In this document: piece by piece, positions 50,869-58,722 of the stretch | Position numbering within the stretch: position 1 is the first letter of the stretch | Layout of the letters: the number at the start of each line of letters is the position of its first letter | Assembly (NCBI GenBank): GCA_002344205.1 | Contig: DDSZ01000032.1 | Coordinates: 205,413-269,412, forward strand | DNA length: 64,000 nt | Direction of reading: 5' to 3' | Source: Opitutaceae bacterium UBA2377 | Lineage (GTDB): Bacteria > Verrucomicrobiota > Verrucomicrobiia > Opitutales > Opitutaceae | Translations under genes and position numbers: made by a program | Notes under the pieces: model-generated | Database searches by the model: none | What the model saw: only the letters and a program-made list of their open reading frames with translations | What the model was told of the DNA's origin: nothing

Positions 50869-50934
50869 CCACGGAGACGCCAAGACCCAGAGCCTGGAAT
50901 CGACAACACCTCCGTGACTCCGCGTCTCCGCGGC
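50868..50934. repeat. intergenic palindrome, second CGGAGACGC copy
   Basis: Arms beginning GCCACGGAGACGCCAAGACC (50868 onward) and the reverse complement of GGCCGCGGAGACGCGGAGTC (ending 50934), imperfect, with the same GGAGACGC core as the element at 22639-22706. It lies between the two aldehyde dehydrogenase genes on one transcript. Confidence 0.65.
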
Positions 50935-50942
50935 CAAAACTC

Positions 50943-51803
50943 ATGACCCGTATTCCCATCGCCAAGACCCCCAAGCCCTATGTCGGCGGCGCGTTCATCC
51001 GCTCCGAGAGCGGGCGCACATTTCCGCTCAAGGATGCCGCCGGCAATTTCTTCGCCCACATCCCGCAGTGCACGCGCAAGGACCTGCGCAACGCCGTCGA
51101 GGCCGCCGCCAAGGCCGGTCCCGGCTGGGCCAAGCGCACCGCCTACAACCGCGGCCAGATCCTCTACCGGCTGGGCGAGATGGTGGAGTCACGGCGCACG
51201 GAGTTGATCGACACGCTGGTCCGCTTCGGGGCGACGAAAACCGCCGCGGCGAAGGAGGTGGACGCATGCTCCGACCGGCTCGTCTATTACGCCGGCTGGG
51301 CCGACAAGTATGAGCAGGTGCTGGGCAACGTGAATCCGGTGGCCTCGCCGCATTTCAATTTCACCGTCACCGAGCCGATGGGTGTCATCGGCGTGATCGC
51401 GCCCGACGCCCCCGCGCTGCTCGGGCTCGTCTCGCTCATCGCGCCGGTCATCGCGAGCGGCAACACGGTCGTGGCGGAGGTTTCCGAAACCAATCCTTAT
51501 CCGGCCATCCTGCTCGGCGAGATGCTGGCCACGAGCGATCTGCCCGGCGGCGTGGTCAACCTGCTCACCGGTTTCCGCAAGGAACTCGTGCCGACCTTCG
51601 CCACGCACACCCACTTGCGCGGCATCAGCGCCGCGGTGGACGAGGCCGACCGCAAGACGCTCCGCCTCGGCGCGGCGGAGAGCGTGAAGCGCGTGCACTT
51701 TGCCGGCGAGGCGACCGACTGGTTCTCCGCCAAGGCCCAGGACCTCTACGCCATCCGCGACTTCATCGAGTTCAAGACCACGTGGCATCCGGTGGGGGCT
51801 TAG
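50943..51803 (+). CDS. half-length aldehyde-dehydrogenase-like protein
   Basis: A 286-residue protein with the N-terminal NAD-binding part of an ALDH (PYVGGAFIRSESGRTFPLKD, EPMGVIGVIAPDAPALLGLV, SLIAPVIASGNTVVAEVSE) but lacking the catalytic domain with its Cys. The C-terminus (AESVKRVHFAGEATDWFSAK) ends in a short tail. Stop and start are both clean and it is coding-like throughout, so it is probably a real small protein and not a recent pseudogene. Pairing of a full and a half ALDH may mean a heteromer. Confidence 0.82.
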   Translation: MTRIPIAKTPKPYVGGAFIRSESGRTFPLKDAAGNFFAHIPQCTRKDLRNAVEAAAKAGPGWAKRTAYNRGQILYRLGEMVESRRTELIDTLVRFGATKTAAAKEVDACSDRLVYYAGWADKYEQVLGNVNPVASPHFNFTVTEPMGVIGVIAPDAPALLGLVSLIAPVIASGNTVVAEVSETNPYPAILLGEMLATSDLPGGVVNLLTGFRKELVPTFATHTHLRGISAAVDEADRKTLRLGAAESVKRVHFAGEATDWFSAKAQDLYAIRDFIEFKTTWHPVGA

Positions 51804-51827
51804 TCGCTTCATCTAACACAGCAAAAC

Positions 51828-52265
51828 ATGACCTCCGAATCCTCGCCGCCATCCTCCGGGCCCAACAGCGTGGCCTTTCAAATCCTTGTCTGGTGGATCA
51901 TCTGGGTTGGCATCATCAGCGGCCTGGGGATCGTTTATTTCGTGCTGGGCCGGCGCGAAGTGCCGCCCGTGGAGACAGTCGGGCCGCTGGGCTTGGTGAC
52001 GCTGGCGCCGCTGGTGATGAGCGCGCTTGTGCGCTGGCTGGTGCTGCCCCGGTTTCGCGACATCCGCATGGCGCTGCCGTTTTTTGTAATCGGGCTCGGG
52101 CTCGCCGAAGGCGCCGGGGTGCTGGCCGTGATTCTGGGCGGGCCTTATCGCAACGAACTCGTTCTGCTCAGCGCGCTCGCGGTGCTGCAGTTCATCCCGC
52201 TGTTTGCCGTGAAGCAGTTCAACGCGCCGCGCCCCACGGGCCACGGTCTGCGCGGTCAGGGCTGA
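51828..52265 (+). CDS. four-span membrane protein of unknown function
   Basis: A 145-residue protein with hydrophobic segments near 18-41, 54-71, 81-106 and 112-127 (ILVWWIIWVGIISGLGIVYF, FFVIGLGLAEGAGVLAVIL). No recognised motif. It ends 15 bases before the convergent cytochrome gene. It is 24 bases downstream of the half-length aldehyde dehydrogenase and could be cotranscribed. Confidence 0.7.
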   Translation: MTSESSPPSSGPNSVAFQILVWWIIWVGIISGLGIVYFVLGRREVPPVETVGPLGLVTLAPLVMSALVRWLVLPRFRDIRMALPFFVIGLGLAEGAGVLAVILGGPYRNELVLLSALAVLQFIPLFAVKQFNAPRPTGHGLRGQG

Positions 52266-52280
52266 GCGTTCCGCGCCGGT

Positions 52281-52694
52281 TTATTTGGCCGCTTTGAGCG
52301 ACTTGAGATAGGCGGTGACGGCCTCGGCGTCCTCGCGTTTCATGCGGTAGGCGGGCATGGGCGGCAGGGTTGGCATGCCGCTCGGGCGCTCGCCGGTCAT
52401 GAAAAACTTCACGGCTTCCGCGGCGGTGAAATTTTCCAGCCCCGCGAGATTCGGGGCGTAAGGCGCCCAGGGCATCGGCACGGTGGCGGCGAAGTCGAGC
52501 GCGGCGCCGGTGAGGTGCTTGCCTTCGAGAAAGGCACCTTTCTCGCCGCGGGGCGAATGGCAGTCGATGCACATGGCGACATCATGCACGAGATAACGGC
52601 CGCGCTCGACAAGGGCGTCATCGGTGGCGGCGGACAAGGTGGTGCCGCCGGCGAACAACGCCGCGGCCAAGATTAGGGGAAGGGTGGATTTCAT
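52281..52694 (-). CDS. small class I c-type cytochrome
   Basis: A 137-residue exported cytochrome c. The signal peptide (LPLILAAALFAGGTTLSA) is followed by the heme motif CIDCH (C42, C45, H46) and a methionine-rich segment SGMPTLPPMPAYRM for the sixth ligand. EAVTAYLKSLKAAK forms the C-terminal helix. A single-heme electron carrier in the periplasm, partner unknown. It is convergent with the membrane protein gene. Confidence 0.92.
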   Translation of the reverse strand: MKSTLPLILAAALFAGGTTLSAATDDALVERGRYLVHDVAMCIDCHSPRGEKGAFLEGKHLTGAALDFAATVPMPWAPYAPNLAGLENFTAAEAVKFFMTGERPSGMPTLPPMPAYRMKREDAEAVTAYLKSLKAAK

Positions 52695-52782
52695 GGTTGA
52701 AGCGGAAGTGGACCCAAAACACCCGGTGCTTTGGAAAGTTGCACAAAACCTGTCCACCGAGGCACGAATTGCCCGCGACCGT

Positions 52783-53286
52783 TCAGTCCGCCGACAGCCG
52801 GCCCGTGTCGGCCAGCCGCTCGATGAAAATCCAGCACCGTTTCGCCTGGGTCTCCGCGGACTTGGCGTCGAGGATGTAGCGGGTGATCTGCCGGCGAATG
52901 GCGATGCTGTGCGCCGACCATTTTTCCGCGAGTTGCGGCCGGGCTTGAAAAGCGCGGCGCATTTCCCCCGGCAGCTCGGGTTCACGAGAGGCAGGATCGG
53001 GCGCGAGGGAGAACTCGACGCGGTCGCCGGCGTCCACTTTTGCGGCGCGGAGCAGTTCGACCTTGAAGGCGAGTTTGTAGTGTCCGCGTTTGCCGGGGAG
53101 CAGCGTCACGCGGTCGAGGTCGCTGTTGAAGCGCAGGAGGGCGTTCAACCCCTTGTTTTCCGCCGGGGTGAGGCCGAGCCGATCGATCTCGCGCTTGGGC
53201 AGGTCCACCCAGCGGACCATGGCGACGCGGTAGAGCCGGGCGTGGAAAGGGGCGGGGGCAACCGGCGCTGGGCGGCGGGGTTTCAT
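52783..53286 (-). CDS. DUF1905 / YdeI (OmdA-like) protein
   Basis: A 167-residue protein in two parts: DUF1905-like beta strands (LYRVAMVRWVDLPKREIDRL, VTLLPGKRGHYKLAFKVELL, KVDAGDRVEFSLAPDP) and a C-terminal helical segment (MRRAFQARPQLAEKWSAHS, RRQITRYILDAKSAETQAKR) of the YdeI/OmdA bacteriocin-protection type. ATG 53286 gives the best start. It is divergent from the histidine-kinase gene across 121 bases. Confidence 0.82.
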   Translation of the reverse strand: MKPRRPAPVAPAPFHARLYRVAMVRWVDLPKREIDRLGLTPAENKGLNALLRFNSDLDRVTLLPGKRGHYKLAFKVELLRAAKVDAGDRVEFSLAPDPASREPELPGEMRRAFQARPQLAEKWSAHSIAIRRQITRYILDAKSAETQAKRCWIFIERLADTGRLSAD

Positions 53287-53407
53287 GCGCCTGCCGGTCT
53301 GGCCGTCCCGGTCGCCGGTGGCAATCCCGCGCCGCTCCTGTGCCGTGACAACCGTTCGTCCAAAGTTTGCAGACCGGGCCCGGCCGGTTTGTAATGTGGG
53401 TCCCGCC

Positions 53408-54538
53408 ATGGAAATGACCGTCCTCGACCAACATGCTCCGGACACGGACCGCCGCCGCCAACGCGCCAAGGAGCGGCTGTATGTGCTGTGTCAGGCGGGC
53501 GGCTGGTCGTTTTTCCTCCTGCTGCAATTGGTGTTTGTGCGGCTGTTCTCCAAAGAAGTGGAGTTGGTTCATGTGGCGGGGGTGGTGCAGACGATGGCGC
53601 TCGGCGTGCTGATCACCCATTACGCCCGCGGCTACCTCACCCGCTGGGGTTGGAAGGAGCTGGGCTGGAAGCGGCTTGTGCCGCGCATCCTCATCTTCGG
53701 CATGCTGCTCTCGGTCATCTGGAGCATTGTCGGCTACGGCATTTTCTACGGTTTGCTGCGTTCGGAATGGCCGCCCAAGATCCACCCGGCGGCGCTGGTC
53801 TTCTCCAGCTGGATCAACGGCAGCATCATCCTCGTGGGCTGGCTGTGCATCTACTTTTTCTACCAGCTTTTCGATCGCTTCAACCGGCTCGATATCGAGC
53901 GGCTGCGGCTCACCGCCACGGTGAAGGAGGCCGAACTCCGCGCGCTGAAGTCGCAGGTCAACCCGCACTTCATCTTCAACGCCCTGAATTCGCTGCGCGC
54001 GCTCATCGACGAGGATCCCGCGCGGGCGCGGCAGGCCGTCACCCAGCTCGCCAACCTGCTGCGCTACTCGCTGCAGAGCGGCCAGCTTGAGACCGTGCCT
54101 TTCGAGGACGAGCTGCGCATCGTCAACGACTACCTCGCCCTTGAGCAGGTGCGGCACGAGGAGCGGCTGCGGCTGCGGCTGGACGTCGCCCCGGAGACCC
54201 TGCACCTGCCCGTGCCGCCGATGCTGCTCCAGACGTTGGTGGAAAATGCGGTCAAATACGGCATTTCCCAATCCCCCGAGGGCGGCGAGATTGCCATCAT
54301 CGCCCGTCGTGAGACCGGCGGCCTGCGCCTGCAGGTCACCAACCCGGGTGTGTTGACGACGCCCGCGCCCAAGGCGGCGACGGTCTCGACCGGCGTCGGC
54401 CTGCGCAACGCCGCCGAACGGATGCGGTTACTTTTTGGCGACAGCGCGACCCTGCAGTTGCGTGCCCTCGCACCCCGGGTCGTGATGGCCGAAGCGCTTA
54501 TCCCGACAGAAACGCTCCGCCCCGCTCCCGCCGCATGA
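53408..54538 (+). CDS. LytS/YehU-type membrane histidine kinase
   Basis: A 376-residue sensor kinase with four hydrophobic segments in the first 150 residues (LVPRILIFGMLLSVIWSIVG, SIILVGWLCIYFFYQLFD). The HisK_5 phosphoacceptor box QVNPHFIFNALNSLR has His187, and the ATPase domain continues with PPMLLQTLVENAVKYGISQS and TGVGLRNAAERMRLLFG. No separate ligand domain is visible, so sensing is probably in the membrane part. ATG 53408 is used. The stop overlaps the response-regulator start by 4 bases. Confidence 0.9.
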   Translation: MEMTVLDQHAPDTDRRRQRAKERLYVLCQAGGWSFFLLLQLVFVRLFSKEVELVHVAGVVQTMALGVLITHYARGYLTRWGWKELGWKRLVPRILIFGMLLSVIWSIVGYGIFYGLLRSEWPPKIHPAALVFSSWINGSIILVGWLCIYFFYQLFDRFNRLDIERLRLTATVKEAELRALKSQVNPHFIFNALNSLRALIDEDPARARQAVTQLANLLRYSLQSGQLETVPFEDELRIVNDYLALEQVRHEERLRLRLDVAPETLHLPVPPMLLQTLVENAVKYGISQSPEGGEIAIIARRETGGLRLQVTNPGVLTTPAPKAATVSTGVGLRNAAERMRLLFGDSATLQLRALAPRVVMAEALIPTETLRPAPAA

Positions 54539-55257
54539 ACGCCCTCCTGATCGACGACGAGCGCCTCGCGCGCAGCGAACTCCGGCGGCTCCTCGCCGCC
54601 CATCCCGACGTCACCATCGTAGGCGAGGCGGCGAACGCCAAGCAGGCGCGCGAACAGATCGCGGCGCTCAAGCCCGACCTTATCTTCCTCGATGTGCAGA
54701 TGCCCGGCGAGACCGGCATGGAGCTGCTCGAATCACTCGAACCACCTGCGCCCCGCGTGATCTTCACCACCGCGTATGACGAATTCGCCGTGAAGGCGTT
54801 TGAGCTCAATGCGCTCGATTACCTGCTCAAGCCCGTGGATCCCGCGCGGCTGGCCGCTGCGATTGAGCGGCTGCAAGTGGCCGCCGGCGCGCCCGTTCCG
54901 GCCGCGGAGAAAGCCGCCCGGCTCGCCGCCGAGGACAAGGTCTTTGTGCGCGAGGGCGACCGCTGCTGGTTCGTCGAGGTGAAGCAGATCCGCCTGCTCG
55001 AAAGCGAGGGCAACTACACGCGTGTCCACTTCGACGACGCGCAGCCGCAGCTCTTCCGCTCGCTCAACGCCATGGAGGAGCGGCTCGACCCGAAGTTCTT
55101 CTTCCGCGCCAACCGCCGCCAGATCATCAATTTTGCCTGGATCGACAAGATCGAGCCCTGGTTCAGCGGCGGGCTGCTCGTGCAGCTGAAGGGCGGCGCC
55201 AAGGTCGAGCTCAGTCGGCGCCAAGCACAGGAATTCCGCGAGAAAATGAGCCTGTGA
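54535..55257 (+). CDS. LytTR-family response regulator
   Basis: A 240-residue regulator with a receiver domain (LIFLDVQMPGETGMELLE, Asp53; TTAYDEFAVKAFELNALDYL with Lys at LKPVDPARL) and a C-terminal LytTR DNA-binding domain (VFVREGDRCWFVEVKQIRLL, FFRANRRQIINFAWIDKI). It is translationally coupled to the kinase and precedes the ABC exporter, which is the obvious candidate target. Confidence 0.93.
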   Translation: MNALLIDDERLARSELRRLLAAHPDVTIVGEAANAKQAREQIAALKPDLIFLDVQMPGETGMELLESLEPPAPRVIFTTAYDEFAVKAFELNALDYLLKPVDPARLAAAIERLQVAAGAPVPAAEKAARLAAEDKVFVREGDRCWFVEVKQIRLLESEGNYTRVHFDDAQPQLFRSLNAMEERLDPKFFFRANRRQIINFAWIDKIEPWFSGGLLVQLKGGAKVELSRRQAQEFREKMSL

Positions 55258-55469
55258 GAAAAATTTACATGAAACCGAACCTGCCATGCCGACTGGCTCG
55301 TGCCCGTCTCGCTCCCATTCCTGCTGCCTTGGTTATTGTGACCGTTGGACTTGGGTCCGCTTGGTTGGGTTGGTCCAACAGCGGCACCTTTGTGGCGCTT
55401 GGCGCGGTGCTGGTGATCACCGATTACAAAGGCTGCCGTCGTCGGCCGGGTGCGCCTGTGGCCAACTGA
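55254..55469 (+). CDS. small two-span membrane protein, tentative
   Basis: A 71-residue frame starting GTG at 55254, overlapping the response-regulator stop by 4 bases; an ATG at 55269 would give 66 residues. It encodes two hydrophobic stretches (AALVIVTVGLGSAWLGW and GTFVALGAVLVITD) with a basic tail (YKGCRRRPGAP). The overlap and hydrophobic pattern support it, but no ribosome-binding site or family match is seen. Confidence 0.4.
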   Translation: MRKIYMKPNLPCRLARARLAPIPAALVIVTVGLGSAWLGWSNSGTFVALGAVLVITDYKGCRRRPGAPVAN

Positions 55470-55497
55470 ACTGCTGCATTTTAAAACCCTCGCAAAA

Positions 55498-56259
55498 ATG
55501 ATCCAAGCCCACGCCCTCACCAAAACCTTCAAGGACAAGAAACGCGGCCAGGTGGTCGCGGCCGAAGACCTGACGTTCACCTGCCGGCCCGGGCAGATCT
55601 ACGGGCTGCTCGGGGCCAACGGCGCCGGCAAGACCACCACGTTGCGCATGCTGGCCACACTGCTCAAACCCACCAGCGGCACCTGCACCGTGGCCGGGCA
55701 TGATGCCGCGACCGCGCCCGAACGGGTGCGCGCCAACGTCGGCTTCCTCGCGGCTTCCACCGCGCTCTACGGCCGCCTGACGGCCCGCGAGATGGTCGCC
55801 TACTTCGGCCGGCTCAACGGCATGGACGAGGCGGCGGTCGCCGCCCGCATCCAGGTGCTGGCCGATGAGCTCGACATGCACGATTTTCTCGACCGCCGCT
55901 GCGACAAGTTCTCCACCGGCATGAAGCAAAAAACCTCGATCGCGCGCACGCTCGTCCACGATCCGGCGGTGATGATCTTCGACGAGCCCACACTCGGGCT
56001 CGATGTGATGACGGCCCGCGCCATCGTGCGCTTTGTGCGCAACTGCAAAGCGCGGGGGAAGACGGTCATCTACTCGACGCACGTCATGAGCGAGGTCGAG
56101 AAGCTGTGCGACGTCATCGGCATCATCCACGCCGGCCGCCTCGTGGCGGAGGGCACGCTCGCGGAACTCCAGGCCCGCTTCGGCGAGACCGACATGGAGG
56201 AAATCTTCGTCAAGGCCGTCGGCGGCGAGGCTGCCCTGGCCGCCGCCCTCAACACCTGA
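55498..56259 (+). CDS. ABC exporter ATP-binding protein, NatA-type
   Basis: A 253-residue ABC ATPase. Walker [12 protein letters not shown] (39-49), a signature loop [13 protein letters not shown] and Walker [13 protein letters not shown], followed by the H-loop [12 protein letters not shown]. The relaxed signature sequence (GMKQ instead of SGGQ) is usual for NatA-like sodium/drug exporters. Partner is the permease downstream, 11 bases after the stop. The two-component genes upstream probably control the operon. Confidence 0.92.
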   Translation: MIQAHALTKTFKDKKRGQVVAAEDLTFTCRPGQIYGLLGANGAGKTTTLRMLATLLKPTSGTCTVAGHDAATAPERVRANVGFLAASTALYGRLTAREMVAYFGRLNGMDEAAVAARIQVLADELDMHDFLDRRCDKFSTGMKQKTSIARTLVHDPAVMIFDEPTLGLDVMTARAIVRFVRNCKARGKTVIYSTHVMSEVEKLCDVIGIIHAGRLVAEGTLAELQARFGETDMEEIFVKAVGGEAALAAALNT

Positions 56260-56270
56260 AACCCACGCCC

Positions 56271-57515
56271 ATGAACTGGACCAGCATTGTCACCGTTTTT
56301 CTCAAGGAGCTGAAGGATTCGCTCCGCGACCGCCGCACGGTCATCTCCATGATCGTCGTGCCGACGCTCGTCATGCCCGTCATCATGTTTGGCATGATCT
56401 TTGTCATGACAAAGATCGTGAAGCAGGCTCGCAGCGAGGCGGTCAGTATCATCGTGCTCGGTGGCGAAGATTCCCCGGGAGTCGTGAAGGCGATCAAGGA
56501 TGATCAGCGCTTCCGCATCGTCACCCCCGGGGGCGATTTCAAGCAACTGGTCTCGGACAAGAAAGTCCGGCTGGCGGTGGAAATTCCCGAGGGCTTCGAG
56601 GCTTCGCTCGCCGCCGGCGAGCCGAAGACCGTCACCCTTTATCACTACGAGGGCGAGATGAAGTCGGGCATGGGCGTGACCGCCGTCGAGCGCTTCTTCC
56701 GCGACCTGCGCGACCGCACCGTTGAGAGCAGACTCAGCGACCGGGGCCTGCCGGCCGACCTGACCAAACCTTTCGAGGTGAAGCGGCAGAACGTCGCGCC
56801 TCCGGAAAAGGTGGGCGGCAACCTCTTTGGCGGCCTCGTGCCCTACATCATCATCATCATCTGCTTCACGGGAGCGATGTATCCGGCCATTGATCTCACC
56901 GCCGGCGAAAAGGAGCGCGGCACCATGGAGACGTTGCTTTGCAGCCCGGTGCACCGGGTGAACATCGTGCTGGGCAAGTTCCTGATGGTCGTCACGGCCT
57001 CGGTTGCCACCATCGTCCTCACGCTGGTATCGACCGGCGTAAGCCTGTTGGTGGGCGGTTCGTTCTTCACTGGCGGATCACAGAGCGTGGCGGCGGCCCA
57101 GGCCGCTGCTGAGGCGAAAGCCGCCGCACCGGCCTTCATCCCCATGATCGACCCGATGGGCATCTTCGGGGTGTTTGCGATGATTGCGCCGGTGGCCGTG
57201 CTGTTTGCGGCGGTGCTGCTGGCCATCTCGCTTTTTGCGAAGAGCTACAAGGAAGCACAGAGCTATGTGTCGCCGCTCATCATTGTCGTGATCATCCCGG
57301 CGATGATGGGCCTGCTGCCCGGCATCGACCTCAGCGCAAAGACGGCCCTTGTCCCGCTCCTCAACCTTACGCTCGTGTGCAAGGAAATGCTCTCCGGCAT
57401 CTGGAACTGGCACTTCATCGCGCTCATCTTTGGCTCCACCTGCGTTTACGCCGGCGTGGCCCTGGCGCTCTGCGTGAAGATGTTCAATCGCGAGGACGTG
57501 ATTTTCCGGGCGTGA
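56271..57515 (+). CDS. ABC-2-type exporter permease, NatB-like
   Basis: A 414-residue membrane protein in the NatB/ABC-2 plan: an N-terminal span (VVPTLVMPVIMFGMIFVMTK), a large external domain (60-185), then five spans in the C-terminal half beginning VPYIIIIICFTGAMYPAIDL and including GEKERGTMETLLCSPVHRVN. Na+ or drug efflux is the family default. The last span region has ALALCVKMFNREDVIF. The 157 bases after it (57516-57672) show no gene, only GC-rich short repeats of AAACCCGGCG. Confidence 0.9.
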   Translation: MNWTSIVTVFLKELKDSLRDRRTVISMIVVPTLVMPVIMFGMIFVMTKIVKQARSEAVSIIVLGGEDSPGVVKAIKDDQRFRIVTPGGDFKQLVSDKKVRLAVEIPEGFEASLAAGEPKTVTLYHYEGEMKSGMGVTAVERFFRDLRDRTVESRLSDRGLPADLTKPFEVKRQNVAPPEKVGGNLFGGLVPYIIIIICFTGAMYPAIDLTAGEKERGTMETLLCSPVHRVNIVLGKFLMVVTASVATIVLTLVSTGVSLLVGGSFFTGGSQSVAAAQAAAEAKAAAPAFIPMIDPMGIFGVFAMIAPVAVLFAAVLLAISLFAKSYKEAQSYVSPLIIVVIIPAMMGLLPGIDLSAKTALVPLLNLTLVCKEMLSGIWNWHFIALIFGSTCVYAGVALALCVKMFNREDVIFRA

Positions 57516-57672
57516 TTTTCCGATGGTTACACGGCCGGGCGTGAGGGCAGGCGGGTTGTAAATTTTTCCCGAAACCCGGCGCCGGGGTGTAAACCCGGCG
57601 TAAATGCCCGGTGCACCCCTAGCCGTCGCGGCCCGAATGGGCTAGGTTGGGTGCGTTCAACCCACTACATCC

Positions 57673-58236
57673 ATGAATGCTCCTGACATCACCTTCCCGC
57701 GGTCCATGCCGGAACTGAAAGTGAAACGCCCCCGGCCCGCCGGGCTGAGCCCGGATACCGAACTGGCCGACCTGCCGCCCAAGGAGCGCAGCAGTCTGGC
57801 CGAGGCCCTCGCCGATCTGCAGGCCCGCGAGGAGAATCTGCGCGAATACGAGGGCCACCTGCGGGCATGGCAATCGCAGCTTGATGCCGCGCGCCACGGG
57901 ACCCTGCCGCGGCCCTCCGCTCATCCCTTCGTGCCGCATCCGCATCGTGAAGATGCCGGCCTGCAGGCCGGTTGGGAAAAAGTCCACCGCGCCCGCGAGC
58001 TGCTGGAGGCCGAGCAAAAGCACCTCGTCGAAGACCGCCTGCTGCTGCAGGAGCGCGAGGAGGCGCTGAAAAAGCGCGAAGCCGCCCTGGCGCTGCGCGA
58101 GCAACGGCTCGCCGCCCGCGAACAGACGCCGCCGGCGGCGGTGAAGCCAAAGGCGAAGAAAGCCGCTTCCACGATGGAGACGCTCACCCGCGCCCCCTTC
58201 GCGATGGCGAAATCCGTCTTCGGCGCCAAAGCCTGA
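57673..58236 (+). CDS. coiled-coil protein of unknown function
   Basis: A 187-residue soluble protein. Two helical segments, 40-75 (AEALADLQAREENLREYEG) and 95-150 (ARELLEAEQKHLVEDRLLLQ), are rich in Glu, Arg and Leu at heptad spacing, a typical coiled coil. A Pro/Lys-rich tail (PPAAVKPKAKKAASTMETLT) follows. No family motif. The two-repressor operon is downstream but separate. Confidence 0.7.
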   Translation: MNAPDITFPRSMPELKVKRPRPAGLSPDTELADLPPKERSSLAEALADLQAREENLREYEGHLRAWQSQLDAARHGTLPRPSAHPFVPHPHREDAGLQAGWEKVHRARELLEAEQKHLVEDRLLLQEREEALKKREAALALREQRLAAREQTPPAAVKPKAKKAASTMETLTRAPFAMAKSVFGAKA

Positions 58237-58247
58237 GAATCTGCCTG

Positions 58248-58272
58248 CCAATGTTCGTATTACGAACATTGG
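58248..58272. repeat. 12-bp perfect palindrome upstream of the BlaI operator
   Basis: CCAATGTTCGTA-t-TACGAACATTGG: 12-bp perfect arms around one base. It starts 12 bases after the coiled-coil gene stop and lies 31 bases before the BlaI-type operators. It differs in sequence from the operators (GTTCGTA core) so may be another regulator's site or the coiled-coil gene's transcript end. Confidence 0.6.
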
Positions 58273-58303
58273 GTAGGGTGGGAAATAAAAGAGGCTTGAC
58301 CAA

Positions 58304-58344
58304 GACTACAAATGTAGGAATCAGCTATTCCTACATTTGTAGTC
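58304..58344. promoter_or_regulatory. BlaI/MecI-type double operator
   Basis: Perfect 18-base arms (GACTACAAATGTAGGAAT and its complement) around CAGCT. Each arm contains one BlaI-family operator palindrome: TACAAATGTA at 58307-58316 and TACATTTGTA at 58332-58341, centres 25 bp apart. They match the family consensus TACA-n2-TGTA and sit just upstream of the repressor's ATG at 58348, so the repressor should control its own operon. TTGACC at 58296-58301 could be the -35 box; the -10 is not clear. Confidence 0.88.
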
Positions 58345-58347
58345 ATC

Positions 58348-58722
58348 ATGTCGCCAAAAATCTCCAGCGCCGAATGGGAAGTGATGAACGTGGTCTGGGA
58401 CCGGTCGCCGTTGACGGCGGCGGAGGTCTTTGCCGCCCTGCCGGCGGACCACGGCTGGAAGCAAAAGACGGTAAACACCTTTCTGGCGCGCCTCGATGAG
58501 AAGGGCGTGCTGAAGGTGGCCAAGCGCGACGGCGTCAACGTCTATGCGCCCCGGCTGCGGCGCGGGGACTGCGTTGCGGCCGAGAGCGAAAGTTTTCTGC
58601 AACGGGTGTTCCAGGGGGCCGCCGGCCCGCTGCTGCTGCACTTCTGCGAACAGCAGGATTTGAGCGCGGAGGAGATCGAGGAACTGCAGCGGTTGCTGCG
58701 CAAAAAGAAAGGCCGCCCGTGA
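58348..58722 (+). CDS. BlaI/MecI-family repressor
   Basis: A 124-residue winged-helix repressor. SSAEWEVMNVVWDRSPLTAA and VFAALPADHGWKQKTVNTF with LARLDEKGVLK form the DNA-binding domain; FLQRVFQGAAGPLLLHF starts the dimer helix, and EEIEELQRLLRKKK ends it. In the family the repressor is inactivated by the BlaR1-type protease. The double operator lies immediately upstream. Its stop overlaps the BlaR1-like GTG by 4 bases (GTGA), so the pair is coupled. Confidence 0.95.
   Translation: MSPKISSAEWEVMNVVWDRSPLTAAEVFAALPADHGWKQKTVNTFLARLDEKGVLKVAKRDGVNVYAPRLRRGDCVAAESESFLQRVFQGAAGPLLLHFCEQQDLSAEEIEELQRLLRKKKGRP

Noticed and set aside
49342..50937. 531-residue minus-strand frame opposite the aldehyde dehydrogenase
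   Set aside because: Shadow frame; the plus-strand ALDH motifs are unambiguous.
50943..51803. Half-length aldehyde dehydrogenase as a frameshifted pseudogene
   Set aside because: Start, stop and coding pattern are intact and the remaining sequence downstream does not encode the missing half.
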